Below are positions 16,430 to 23,609 of a DNA stretch of 64,000 bases, in pieces. Origin of the DNA: JAGTRP01 sp035255045. GTDB taxonomy: Bacteria; Pseudomonadota; Gammaproteobacteria; Burkholderiales; Rhodocyclaceae. Where the stretch lies: contig DATFAA010000165.1 in NCBI GenBank assembly GCA_035255045.1, positions 1-64,000 on the forward strand, written 5' to 3'. The notes beneath the pieces are model-generated. The model made no database searches. It was not told where the DNA came from and saw only the letters and a program-made list of their open reading frames with translations. A program made the translations under genes and the position numbers. The first letter of the stretch is position 1. Each line of letters starts with the position of its first letter.

Positions 16430-17554
16430 TCAGGTTGAGGGATGGAGGCGGGCGAGGGCGTCCACCAGGGGGTAGCCCAGGGCCTCGGCCACCGGCGGGC
16501 AGGTGACCGCGCCGGCCTGGACATTGAGGCCGTGGCGCAGGTGGGGGTCGTCCAGAAGGGCCTGGCGCCAGCCCTTGTCGGCCAGGGCCAGGATGAAGGG
16601 CAGGGTGGCGTTGTTGAGAGCGAAGGCGGAGGTGCGGGCCACGGCGCCCGGCATGTTGGTGACGCAGTAATGGACGATGCCCTGCTCCACGTAGGTGGGG
16701 TCGGCATGGGTGGTGGGCCGGCTGGTCTCGAAGCAGCCGCCCTGGTCGATGGAGACATCCACCAGCACCGAGCCGGGGCGCATGCGGCCGAGCATGTCCC
16801 GGGTCACCAGCCTGGGGGCGGCGGCACCGGGGATGAGGACGGCGCCGATGACCAGGTCGGCGCCGGTGACGTAGGTTTCCACCGTTTCCACCGTCGAGTA
16901 GAGGGTGCGGATGCGGCTGCCGAAGAGGGCGCTCAAGTGGCGCAGGCGATCCACCGAGCGGTCGAGGACAGTCACCTCCGCCCCCAGGCCGACGGCCATC
17001 AGGGCGGCGTTGTAGCCCACCACGCCGCCCCCCAGGATCGCCACCCGGGCCGGGGAGACGCCGGGGACGCCGCCCAGCAGCAGGCCGGCTCCGCCCCTGG
17101 ATATTTCCAGGCAGGCGGCCCCGGCCTGGATGGACATGCGGCCGGCCACCTCGCTCATGGGCGCCAGCAGGGGTAGGGTGCCGCCGGGGCCGGTGACGGT
17201 CTCGTAGGCGATGGCGGTGGCGCCGGATTCGACGAGGAGCTGGGTCTGCCGCGGGTCGGGGGCCAGGTGCAGGTAGGTGAACAGCACCTGGTCGGGCCGG
17301 AGCAGGCGGCATTCGGCGGGCTGGGGCTCCTTGACCTTGACGATCAGCTCGGCCTGGGCGAAGACCTCCTCGGCGCTGGCCGCCAGTTGGGCGCCGGCCG
17401 CCAAGTATTGCTCGTCGGTGAGGCCGATGGCGGTGCCGGCGTCCTTCTGCACGATCACCCGGTGCCCATGGGCCACCAGTTCACGGACGCTGCCCGGGGT
17501 CATGCCGACCCGGTATTCGTGGACCTTGATTTCCTTGGGGATACCAATCCGCAT
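16430..17554 (-). CDS. ald: Alanine dehydrogenase
   Basis: NAD-dependent enzyme that interconverts L-alanine with pyruvate and ammonia; 374 residues, family-typical. Seen: the start MRIGIPKEIK, substrate-site residues in VGMTPGS and KVKEPQP, a Rossmann motif VAILGGGVVGYNAA, and the SIDQGGCFETSRPTTHADPT signature followed by NMPGAVARTS. A ribosome site GGAGG precedes the start. The gene follows marR by 53 bases containing an 18-base perfect palindrome. Paired with a divergent aminotransferase, it suggests amino-group recycling through alanine (inference). Confidence 0.95.
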   Translation of the reverse strand: MRIGIPKEIKVHEYRVGMTPGSVRELVAHGHRVIVQKDAGTAIGLTDEQYLAAGAQLAASAEEVFAQAELIVKVKEPQPAECRLLRPDQVLFTYLHLAPDPRQTQLLVESGATAIAYETVTGPGGTLPLLAPMSEVAGRMSIQAGAACLEISRGGAGLLLGGVPGVSPARVAILGGGVVGYNAALMAVGLGAEVTVLDRSVDRLRHLSALFGSRIRTLYSTVETVETYVTGADLVIGAVLIPGAAAPRLVTRDMLGRMRPGSVLVDVSIDQGGCFETSRPTTHADPTYVEQGIVHYCVTNMPGAVARTSAFALNNATLPFILALADKGWRQALLDDPHLRHGLNVQAGAVTCPPVAEALGYPLVDALARLHPST

Positions 17555-17575
17555 GAGCTGCCTCCTTGACTGTGA

Positions 17576-17593
17576 CTTCCGGAATTCCGGAAG
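17576..17593. repeat. 18-base perfect palindrome between marR and ald
   Basis: CTTCCGGAATTCCGGAAG, a perfect palindrome 21 bases before the ald start codon. It could be a regulator-binding site or a small transcript hairpin that separates marR from ald expression. It differs from the GTCAA-N5-TTGAC candidate MarR operators. Confidence 0.6.
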
Positions 17594-17607
17594 GTGCTTC
17601 GAACCGG

Positions 17608-18042
17608 TCAGCTTTCCCGGGCCAGCGCCGCCATGACCTTCTGCCAGTCGGCCGCCGCCTGGGGGCCGGCGGCTTCGAACACCGCCGCCAGGTGCTCCAT
17701 CTGGGGACCGGTCAACTCGGACTCCAGTTTCTCGCCGGCTGCCGTCAGACGCAACAGTTTCACTCGCCGGTCATGGGCGGCGACGGTGGCGGAAACCAGT
17801 TCCATCTCCACCAGCTGGCGCAGGGGGGCGTTGAGGGCCTGTTTGCTGACCTTGAGGACGCCGAGGAGGGCGTTTACCGCCACGTCCGGGTTGCGGCCGA
17901 CGAAATAGAGGATGCGGTGGTGCACCCGCCCCAGGCCCCGCTCCTCCAGGACCCGGTCGGCCCGGGAGGTGAAGGCCCGGTAGGCGAAGTAGAAGAGCTC
18001 GACGGCTTGCCGGAGCTCGGTCTGTTGGTTTAGGTCAAACAT
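17608..18042 (-). CDS. MarR-family transcriptional regulator
   Basis: DNA-binding repressor-type protein of 144 residues with the winged helix-turn-helix around ALLGVLKVSKQALNAPLRQL and the wing motif AHDRRVKLLRLT. It is divergent from an aminotransferase gene and upstream of ald on the same strand. Its own start codon lies inside a GTCAA-N5-TTGAC inverted repeat, and a second copy lies before the aminotransferase, so autoregulation and joint control are likely. The ligand is unknown; an amino acid or its keto acid would fit the neighbours (inference). Confidence 0.92.
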   Translation of the reverse strand: MFDLNQQTELRQAVELFYFAYRAFTSRADRVLEERGLGRVHHRILYFVGRNPDVAVNALLGVLKVSKQALNAPLRQLVEMELVSATVAAHDRRVKLLRLTAAGEKLESELTGPQMEHLAAVFEAAGPQAAADWQKVMAALARES

Positions 18043-18048
18043 GTTGAC
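18034..18048. promoter_or_regulatory. Candidate MarR operator 1
   Basis: Inverted repeat GTCAA-ACATG-TTGAC preceded by TAG. It covers the marR start codon and the -35 element of the aminotransferase promoter, so binding would block both genes. Confidence 0.65.
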
Positions 18049-18073
18049 ACTTTAGTGCGGCCATCGCTAGGAT
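18044..18073 (+). promoter_or_regulatory. Putative sigma-70 promoter of the aminotransferase gene
   Basis: TTGACA (18044-18049), 18-base spacer, TAGGAT (18068-18073). The -35 element is one arm of operator 1; operator 2 lies just after the -10 element. Confidence 0.6.
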
Positions 18074-18081
18074 GTCCATAG

Positions 18082-18096
18082 GTCAACAGCATTGAC
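18082..18096. promoter_or_regulatory. Candidate MarR operator 2
   Basis: Inverted repeat GTCAA-CAGCA-TTGAC, again preceded by TAG, identical in arms and spacing to operator 1 and 48 bases from it centre to centre. It lies between the -10 element and the start of the aminotransferase gene. Confidence 0.65.
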
Positions 18097-18112
18097 GTTA
18101 TAGGAGGGTCTC

Positions 18113-19249
18113 ATGGCGGCGTTCCCCCAATTCTCTGCCCGGGTCGGCGATCTGCACCCGTCTCCCATCCGGGAGATCCTGGCGGTGGCCAGTCGGCCGG
18201 GGATGATCTCCTTCGCCGGCGGCCTGCCTTCCCAGGAGACCTTTCCCGCCTTCGACCCCGGAACACCCCCGGAGACCCTGCAGTACGGCCCCACCGAAGG
18301 GGAGCCGGCGCTGCGGGAGCGCATTGCGGCCGACCTGCGGGACCTGGGGCTGGACTGCGACGCCGGTCGGGTCCTCGTCCTTTCCGGTTCCCAGCAGGGC
18401 ATCGACCTGGTGGCCAAGCTCTTCATCGATCCGGGCACCCCGGTGGCGGTGGAGTCCCCCTCCTACCTGGCGGCCCTGCAGGTCTTCAGGTTCTTCGGCG
18501 CCCGCTTCGTCCCCTTCTCGCCGGACGGTCTGGAAGCGATGACCCTGGCCCGGGAGAAGCCCGCCTTCGCCTACGTCATCCCGACCTTCCAGAATCCCAC
18601 CGGCCACTGCTATCCGGCGGCCCAGCGGGAAGCCTTCGCCCGGGCCTGCGACGACGCCGGGGTGACGGTCTTCGAGGACGATCCCTACCGGGACCTGGCC
18701 TTCGATCCCTGCGAGCGGACACCGGTCTGCGCCCGCCTGAAGAAGGCCAACTGGGTCTACCAGGGCTCCTTTTCCAAGAGCCTGGCGCCGGGCCTGCGGC
18801 TGGGCTTTCTGGCCGCCTCGCCGGAACTGTTCCCTTTCCTGGTCCGGCTCAAGCAGGCGGCCGACCTCCACAGCAACCGCCTGAGCCAGTGGCTGGTGCG
18901 GCGGCAGTTGGAGCACCCCGGCCGGGAAGAGCGCCTGGCCGGCCTGGTGGACACTTACCGCCGCAAGCGGGACGGCTTCGCCGCCAGCCTGGAGCGGCAT
19001 TTCGGCCACCTCGCCACCTGGGAAGTCCCCCAGGGCGGGCTCTTCTTCTGGCTGCGGCTCAACCGTCCCCGGGATACCCGCCAGCTTCTGGCGCCGGCCC
19101 TGGAGCGGGGTGTCGCCTTCATGCCCGGGGAACCGTTCTACCCCGAGGCGAACCAATGTAATGGAAGCCTGCGGCTCAATTTCAGCCACGCCTCCGAGGC
19201 GGAGGCGGAACGGGGATTGGAGCTGCTGGCGACCCTCTTCGAGGACTGA
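18113..19249 (+). CDS. PLP-dependent class I/II aminotransferase (2-aminoadipate/MocR-like fold)
   Basis: Cytoplasmic aminotransferase of 378 residues, fold type I, resembling the stand-alone LysN/2-aminoadipate and aromatic or branched-chain aminotransferases and the catalytic half of MocR regulators. Seen: FAGGLPSQETFP, the phosphate-binding SGSQQGIDL, NPTGHCYP, FEDDPYRDL, and the PLP lysine Lys222 in GSFSKSLAPGLRLG. ATG at 18113 with a GGAGG site. The substrate is not certain. Divergent from marR-ald and preceded by two matching operators, so likely co-regulated with alanine dehydrogenase. Confidence 0.88.
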   Translation: MAAFPQFSARVGDLHPSPIREILAVASRPGMISFAGGLPSQETFPAFDPGTPPETLQYGPTEGEPALRERIAADLRDLGLDCDAGRVLVLSGSQQGIDLVAKLFIDPGTPVAVESPSYLAALQVFRFFGARFVPFSPDGLEAMTLAREKPAFAYVIPTFQNPTGHCYPAAQREAFARACDDAGVTVFEDDPYRDLAFDPCERTPVCARLKKANWVYQGSFSKSLAPGLRLGFLAASPELFPFLVRLKQAADLHSNRLSQWLVRRQLEHPGREERLAGLVDTYRRKRDGFAASLERHFGHLATWEVPQGGLFFWLRLNRPRDTRQLLAPALERGVAFMPGEPFYPEANQCNGSLRLNFSHASEAEAERGLELLATLFED

Positions 19250-19422
19250 CCCGAAGCCATGCAACTACCCATTGCACGCCGTCCCGATTAGGGGTAAAAA
19301 GGAATTGCAGATTCGTATTGCTGACCACCATGGGGGAGCGAATATCGAGCATGCAAGGTGTGTTTGAGTAACAAGAAGTACCCTGAGCCGGTTTGACCGG
19401 AAACCGGTGCACAATGCACCGC

Positions 19423-19447
19423 AAAACGCCGCGCAATGCGGCGTTTT
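19423..19447. terminator. Bidirectional terminator hairpin
   Basis: Perfect 10-base arms AAAACGCCGC (19423-19432) and GCGGCGTTTT (19438-19447), 5-base loop. It lies between the convergent aminotransferase and kinase genes. A second small repeat, GGTGCA-CAA-TGCACC, lies immediately to its left. The rest of 19250-19463 shows no gene. Confidence 0.85.
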
Positions 19448-19463
19448 CCATTGGTGCAGGGAC

Positions 19464-20537
19464 TCAGGCGGTCTTTCCGCCCGTCGCCGGCAGGGTGAAA
19501 TGGAAGGTGCAGCCTTCCCCCGCCCGGGACTCCACCCAGATGCGGCCGCCGTGCCGCTCCACGATGCGCCGGCAGACGGTGAGGCCGAGGCCCGAACCCG
19601 GATAGGTCTGGTAGCTGTGCAGGCGCCGGAAAATGTCGAAAACCTGTTCGTGATACTTGGGATCGATGCCGATGCCGTTGTCACGGACCGCGAACACCCA
19701 TTCCCCTTCCCGTTCCTCCGCCCAGACCTGGACCCGGGGCGGCTGGCCCGCCTGCCTGAACTTGATGGCGTTGTTGGCCAGGTGCAACAGCAATTGGCCC
19801 ACCTGGCTGCGGTCTGCCCGCAGGGTGGGGAGGTCGCCGCAGGACACTTCGGCGCCCGCTTCGGCAATGGCCTTGGAGAGGGCGAAGAGGACCTCGTCGA
19901 ACACCTTGCGCAGGTTCACCGCCTCGGCCGGATGGCCATCGGCATCCAGCCGGCAGTAGGCCAGGAGATCCTGGATCAGGGTCTGCATGCGCCGGGTGTT
20001 GTCGAGGACCAGGGTCATGTACTTCTGGGCATCCGCGCTCAGCCGGCCGGCACCTTCCTCCTGGAGGAGCTGGGTGCAGCCGGCGATGGCGTAGAGGGGC
20101 GACTGCAGGTCGTGGGCGGCCATCTGGGCGAAGTGCTGCAGGTAGCGGTTGCCGCGCTGCAGGGCATCGTCGGCGGTCTGCAGCCGGGCGGCCATCTCGT
20201 CCACCTGGCGGCGGCCGGCGGCGAGTTCGCCTTCCAGCCGGACGATCTGTTCACCCAGGGTGGCGTTCAGCGCCTCCAGTTCCCTCTCCTGGCGCCGGCG
20301 GCGGACGAAGGCGCCGACATCCTCCACTACCTGGACGATGGCAACCGAGCCGGCGCCAGCCTGGGCCTCCTCGGAGGCCAGGACATCGAGGACATCCCTG
20401 CCCAGGAGGTCTTCACGCCGGGCGCCGGTGGCCTGGAGATAGGCGTCGCTGACGGCGACGACGGTGGAATCCCGGTCCACCACCAGGCAGGGACCGGGCG
20501 CCGAGGCGAGCAGGGTGGTAATGTCTGGCCGGGCCAC
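19464..20537 (-). CDS. PAS-type sensor histidine kinase
   Basis: Soluble 357-residue kinase: PAS-like N-terminus (about 1-80), long coiled coil (80-130), HisKA-like domain with His142 in MAAHDLQSPLYA, and HATPase (LANNAIKF, DNGIGIDP, GSGLGLTVCRR). Its catalytic half closely resembles the two kinases at 12.4-15.7 kb. The start is taken as the GTG at 20537, 5 bases after the stop of the upstream small periplasmic gene; no better start exists in frame. Signal and partner are unknown, and no response regulator gene is adjacent. Confidence 0.85.
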   Translation of the reverse strand: MARPDITTLLASAPGPCLVVDRDSTVVAVSDAYLQATGARREDLLGRDVLDVLASEEAQAGAGSVAIVQVVEDVGAFVRRRRQERELEALNATLGEQIVRLEGELAAGRRQVDEMAARLQTADDALQRGNRYLQHFAQMAAHDLQSPLYAIAGCTQLLQEEGAGRLSADAQKYMTLVLDNTRRMQTLIQDLLAYCRLDADGHPAEAVNLRKVFDEVLFALSKAIAEAGAEVSCGDLPTLRADRSQVGQLLLHLANNAIKFRQAGQPPRVQVWAEEREGEWVFAVRDNGIGIDPKYHEQVFDIFRRLHSYQTYPGSGLGLTVCRRIVERHGGRIWVESRAGEGCTFHFTLPATGGKTA

Positions 20538-20542
20538 GGCGG

Positions 20543-20908
20543 TCAGCGTCCCTTGGCCGGCTCGACGCTTTCGACGAACATCACTGCCGGGAAAGTGCGC
20601 TGCAGCAGCTTGCTGTAGAAGTCGCGCATCACCACGCCGTCCGGGAAGCGCACGGTGTCGCCGTCCTTGAGCTCGGTGCGGGGAGCCGCCAGCCACAGGG
20701 TGTTGCCCTTCTCGCTCACTTCGACGTAGGTATACTCGTTGCTGTCGATATGGCTCAGCACCTTGCCGGTGCGGGTCAGCTCCACCGGCTCCTTCTGCAT
20801 CATCTGCATGGCTTGCGCCGGGGAAGGATGGCCCGAGGGCGGGGCGGCAACTGCGGCCGTGGCGGCGAGTCCAAGAGCAACGGCGGCGAGGCGAAGGTGG
20901 AATTTCAT
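20543..20908 (-). CDS. Small secreted protein, possibly NrfJ-like
   Basis: 121-residue exported protein: signal peptide MKFHLRLAAVALGLAATAAVAA, then one compact beta-rich domain (GKVLSHIDSNEYTYVEV, GNTLWLAAPRTELKDGDTVRF, FYSKLLQRTFPAVMFVESV). This pattern resembles small periplasmic proteins annotated NrfJ or as OB-fold-like, whose role is unclear. ATG at 20908 has GGAG close upstream. It is followed at 5 bases by a sensor kinase gene, so the two may be cotranscribed and functionally linked. No nrf reductase genes are near. Confidence 0.65.
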   Translation of the reverse strand: MKFHLRLAAVALGLAATAAVAAPPSGHPSPAQAMQMMQKEPVELTRTGKVLSHIDSNEYTYVEVSEKGNTLWLAAPRTELKDGDTVRFPDGVVMRDFYSKLLQRTFPAVMFVESVEPAKGR

Positions 20909-20991
20909 GGGGTGCTCCAGCAAAAGCCGAAGGGTAACCGGAAAGCGGCCCGCGGTTGATACGGTCCATAGAGAAAACTGAAAGAAGAAAC

Positions 20992-21450
20992 ATGCTGAAA
21001 ACGCTATTGGCCCTGGCCGGCCTGGCCCTGGGAATGACGGCGCGGGCCGAGGAGATCGGCTGCATGACCACCGCCTGGAAGCTCCTCGGGGCCAACCACC
21101 GGGTCTGCGTCGAGGCCTTCGACGACCCCAAGGTCCCCGGCGTCGCCTGCCACATCAGCCAGGCGAAAAAGGGCGGCATTTCGGGCAGCCTGGGCCTGGC
21201 CGAGGACCCGTCCCAGTTCTCCATCGCCTGCCGCCAGGTCGGGCCCATCACCCTGCCGGCCAAGCTGCCCAAGGACGAGGTGGTGTTCTCCGAGGACACC
21301 TCGGTCCTCTTCAAGGAGACCCGGGTGGTCCGCTTCTGGGACGAAAAGCGCCGTACCCTCGTCTACATGGCCATCAGCCGCAAATTGATCGAGGGCGCCC
21401 CGGCCAACAGCATCTCTACCGTGCCGGTCATGCCCTGGGGCGGACGCTGA
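20992..21450 (+). CDS. creA: CreA family protein
   Basis: Exported protein of 152 residues with a signal peptide (MLKTLLALAGLALGMTARA) and the CreA core: HRVCVEAFDDPKVPGVACHI, GGISGSLGLAEDPSQFSIAC and KETRVVRFWDEKR. CreA is widely conserved in proteobacteria, usually periplasmic, without a proven function. The start is the ATG at 20992; an upstream in-frame ATG at 20956 would disrupt the signal peptide. Expressed separately from the divergent small secreted protein at 20908. Confidence 0.9.
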   Translation: MLKTLLALAGLALGMTARAEEIGCMTTAWKLLGANHRVCVEAFDDPKVPGVACHISQAKKGGISGSLGLAEDPSQFSIACRQVGPITLPAKLPKDEVVFSEDTSVLFKETRVVRFWDEKRRTLVYMAISRKLIEGAPANSISTVPVMPWGGR

Positions 21451-21495
21451 CCCGCCTGCCGGTCCCCGGGCGAATATGCTATCTTTCGCCCCTTA

Positions 21496-21511
21496 CTGTA
21501 TAAATATACAC
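21496..21511. promoter_or_regulatory. LexA-box-like site upstream of parE
   Basis: CTGT-N8-ACAC, spelled CTGTATAAATATACAC, 17 bases before the parE start codon. It differs from the perfect CTGT-N8-ACAG box before dinB at the last base and one central base. The TATAAAT core may instead or also act as a -10 element. Confidence 0.5.
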
Positions 21512-21528
21512 TGGCTCAGCGCCTGACT

Positions 21529-23478
21529 ATGTCCGACTATTCAGCCTCTTCCATCCGGGTCCTGAAGGATCTGGAGCCCGTCAAGGAACGTCCGGGGATG
21601 TACACCCGGACTACCTGCCCGACCCATATCGTCCAGGAAGTCATCGACAACGCCGCCGACGAGGCCCTGGCCGGGTTCGCCAAGAAAATCAATGTCGCCA
21701 TCCGGGCCGACGGCCTCATCGAGGTTTCCGACAACGGCCGCGGCATCCCGGTGGAGGTCCATCCGGAAGAGGGACGGCCGGCGGTGGAACTGGTCTTCTC
21801 CAAGCTCCATGCCGGCGGCAAGTTCAACAAGAAGGAATCCGGCAATGCCTACCGCTTCTCCGGCGGCCTCCACGGCGTCGGCGTCTCGGTGACCAACGCC
21901 CTGTCTTCCCGCCTGGAGGTGGAGGTGAAGCGGGGCGGCGGCGTCCATCGCATGGTCTTCGCCGAGGGTTTCGTGGTCGAGCCTCTGGAGCGTGTCGGCG
22001 ACGTCGGCCAGCGCAACACCGGCACCACGGTGCGCATCCTGCCCAATCCCAAGTATTTCGATTCTCCCAAGGTCAATCTCGGCCAGCTGGAGCACCTGCT
22101 GCGCTCCAAGGCCGTGCTCATGCCCAACCTCACCGTCACCCTCGATGTCGAGGGCCAGGACCGGAAGGAGTGGTGCTACCAGAACGGCATGGCCGACTAT
22201 CTCGCCGAGATGATGCCCGGCCAGCCGGTGGTGCCCGTCTTCGTCGGCGAGAAGACCATCGAGGAGCCCAACGGCTTCGCGGTGGGGGAGGGCGCCGCCT
22301 GGGCTCTGGCCTGGTTCGAGGAGGGGGGCGGCAAGCCCGAGTCCTACGTGAACCTCATCCCCACCCTGGACGGCGGCACCCACGAGGCGGGCCTCAAGGC
22401 CGGCGTGTTCGAAGCCGTGAAGTCCTTCGCCGACCACCACGCCATCCTGCCGGCCAAGGTCAAGCTCGCCCAGGAGGACGTGACTGGCCGCATGACCTTC
22501 CTGCTCTCCGCCAAGGTCCTGGACCCCCAGTTCCAGGGCCAGACCAAGGAGAAGCTCACCAGCCGGGACGCCTACAAGCTGGTCTCCCAGATGGTGCGGG
22601 ATCCCTTCGAGCTGTGGCTCAACAGCCACGCCGAATACGGGAAGAAGATTGCTGAGCTGGCGGTGAAGGCAGCGCAGAACCGGATGAAATCCGCCCAGAA
22701 GGTGGAGAAGAAGAAGTCCTCGGGAATCGCCACCTTGCCGGGCAAGCTCACCGACTGCGAATCCGAGGACCTCTCCCGCAACGAGCTCTTCCTGGTGGAG
22801 GGCGACTCCGCCGGCGGCTCCGCCAAGCAGGGCCGGGACAAGGAGACCCAGGCGGTGCTGCCTTTGCGGGGCAAGGTGCTGAACACCTGGGAAGTGGACC
22901 GGGACCAGCTCTTCAAGAACAACGAAGTGCACGACATCTCCGTCGCCATCGGCGTCGATCCCCACGGCCTCGAAGCAATGGATTCGGTGGATGTCTCCGG
23001 CCTGCGCTACGGCCGCATCATCGTCATGTCCGATGCCGACGTGGACGGTAGCCACATCCAGGTCCTGCTGTTCACCCTGTTCCTGCGCCATTTCCCGGCC
23101 CTGGTGGAGCGGGGCCACATCCATGTCGCCCAGCCGCCCCTTTTCCGGGTGGACGTGGAAGCCCGCGGCCACACCCGCAAGATCTACTGCCTGGACGAGG
23201 ACGAGAAGACCCAGACTCTCGGCAAGCTCAAGGACGAGAAGGTGCCGGACAACAAGATCACCGTCTCCCGCTTCAAGGGCCTGGGGGAAATGAATCCGGA
23301 CCAGCTGTGGGAGACCACCCTCTGCCCCGACACCCGCCGTCTGGTGCCCTTTACCGCCTCCCGGGAGATCATCAAGGAGATGGCCGAGACCTTCAACCTG
23401 CTGATGGGTAAGGGGGAGGCGGCAGCTCGCCGGGCTTGGATGGAGAGGGATGGGGGGCTGGTGGAAGCAGATGTTTGA
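21529..23478 (+). CDS. parE: DNA topoisomerase IV subunit B
   Basis: ATPase subunit of topoisomerase IV, which decatenates daughter chromosomes. 649 residues with the GHKL ATPase motifs (EVIDNAADEALAG, SDNGRGIPVE, FSGGLHGVGVSVTNAL), transducer domain, and TOPRIM domain with ELFLVEGDSAGGSAKQGRD and the metal-binding DADVDGSHI. Length and the lack of a large C-terminal insertion favour ParE over GyrB. Followed by parC after 131 bases that hold a strong hairpin. A LexA-like site lies at the presumed promoter. Confidence 0.95.
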   Translation: MSDYSASSIRVLKDLEPVKERPGMYTRTTCPTHIVQEVIDNAADEALAGFAKKINVAIRADGLIEVSDNGRGIPVEVHPEEGRPAVELVFSKLHAGGKFNKKESGNAYRFSGGLHGVGVSVTNALSSRLEVEVKRGGGVHRMVFAEGFVVEPLERVGDVGQRNTGTTVRILPNPKYFDSPKVNLGQLEHLLRSKAVLMPNLTVTLDVEGQDRKEWCYQNGMADYLAEMMPGQPVVPVFVGEKTIEEPNGFAVGEGAAWALAWFEEGGGKPESYVNLIPTLDGGTHEAGLKAGVFEAVKSFADHHAILPAKVKLAQEDVTGRMTFLLSAKVLDPQFQGQTKEKLTSRDAYKLVSQMVRDPFELWLNSHAEYGKKIAELAVKAAQNRMKSAQKVEKKKSSGIATLPGKLTDCESEDLSRNELFLVEGDSAGGSAKQGRDKETQAVLPLRGKVLNTWEVDRDQLFKNNEVHDISVAIGVDPHGLEAMDSVDVSGLRYGRIIVMSDADVDGSHIQVLLFTLFLRHFPALVERGHIHVAQPPLFRVDVEARGHTRKIYCLDEDEKTQTLGKLKDEKVPDNKITVSRFKGLGEMNPDQLWETTLCPDTRRLVPFTASREIIKEMAETFNLLMGKGEAAARRAWMERDGGLVEADV

Positions 23479-23512
23479 GTTTTTTCGGCCGCTGCTTTCC
23501 GCCGTTGACCGG

Positions 23513-23552
23513 CGTGTAACTTTCTTTTGGCAAGACAAAAGAAAGTTACACG
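23513..23552. repeat. Perfect 17-base inverted repeat between parE and parC
   Basis: Arms 23513-23529 and 23536-23552 (first arm CGTGTAACTTTCTTTTG) around a 6-base loop. It lacks a U-tract on either side, so it is not a standard terminator. A smaller GGCGC/GCGCC repeat follows at about 23560-23577. It resembles intergenic repeats of the AACTTTCTTTTG type that I recall from other proteobacteria, but copy number here cannot be judged. Confidence 0.8.
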
Positions 23553-23609
23553 CGCGTCAGGCGCGGAAAACAGCGCCTCCGATTCCAAAGTCGCATCAAC
23601 ACACACCTT

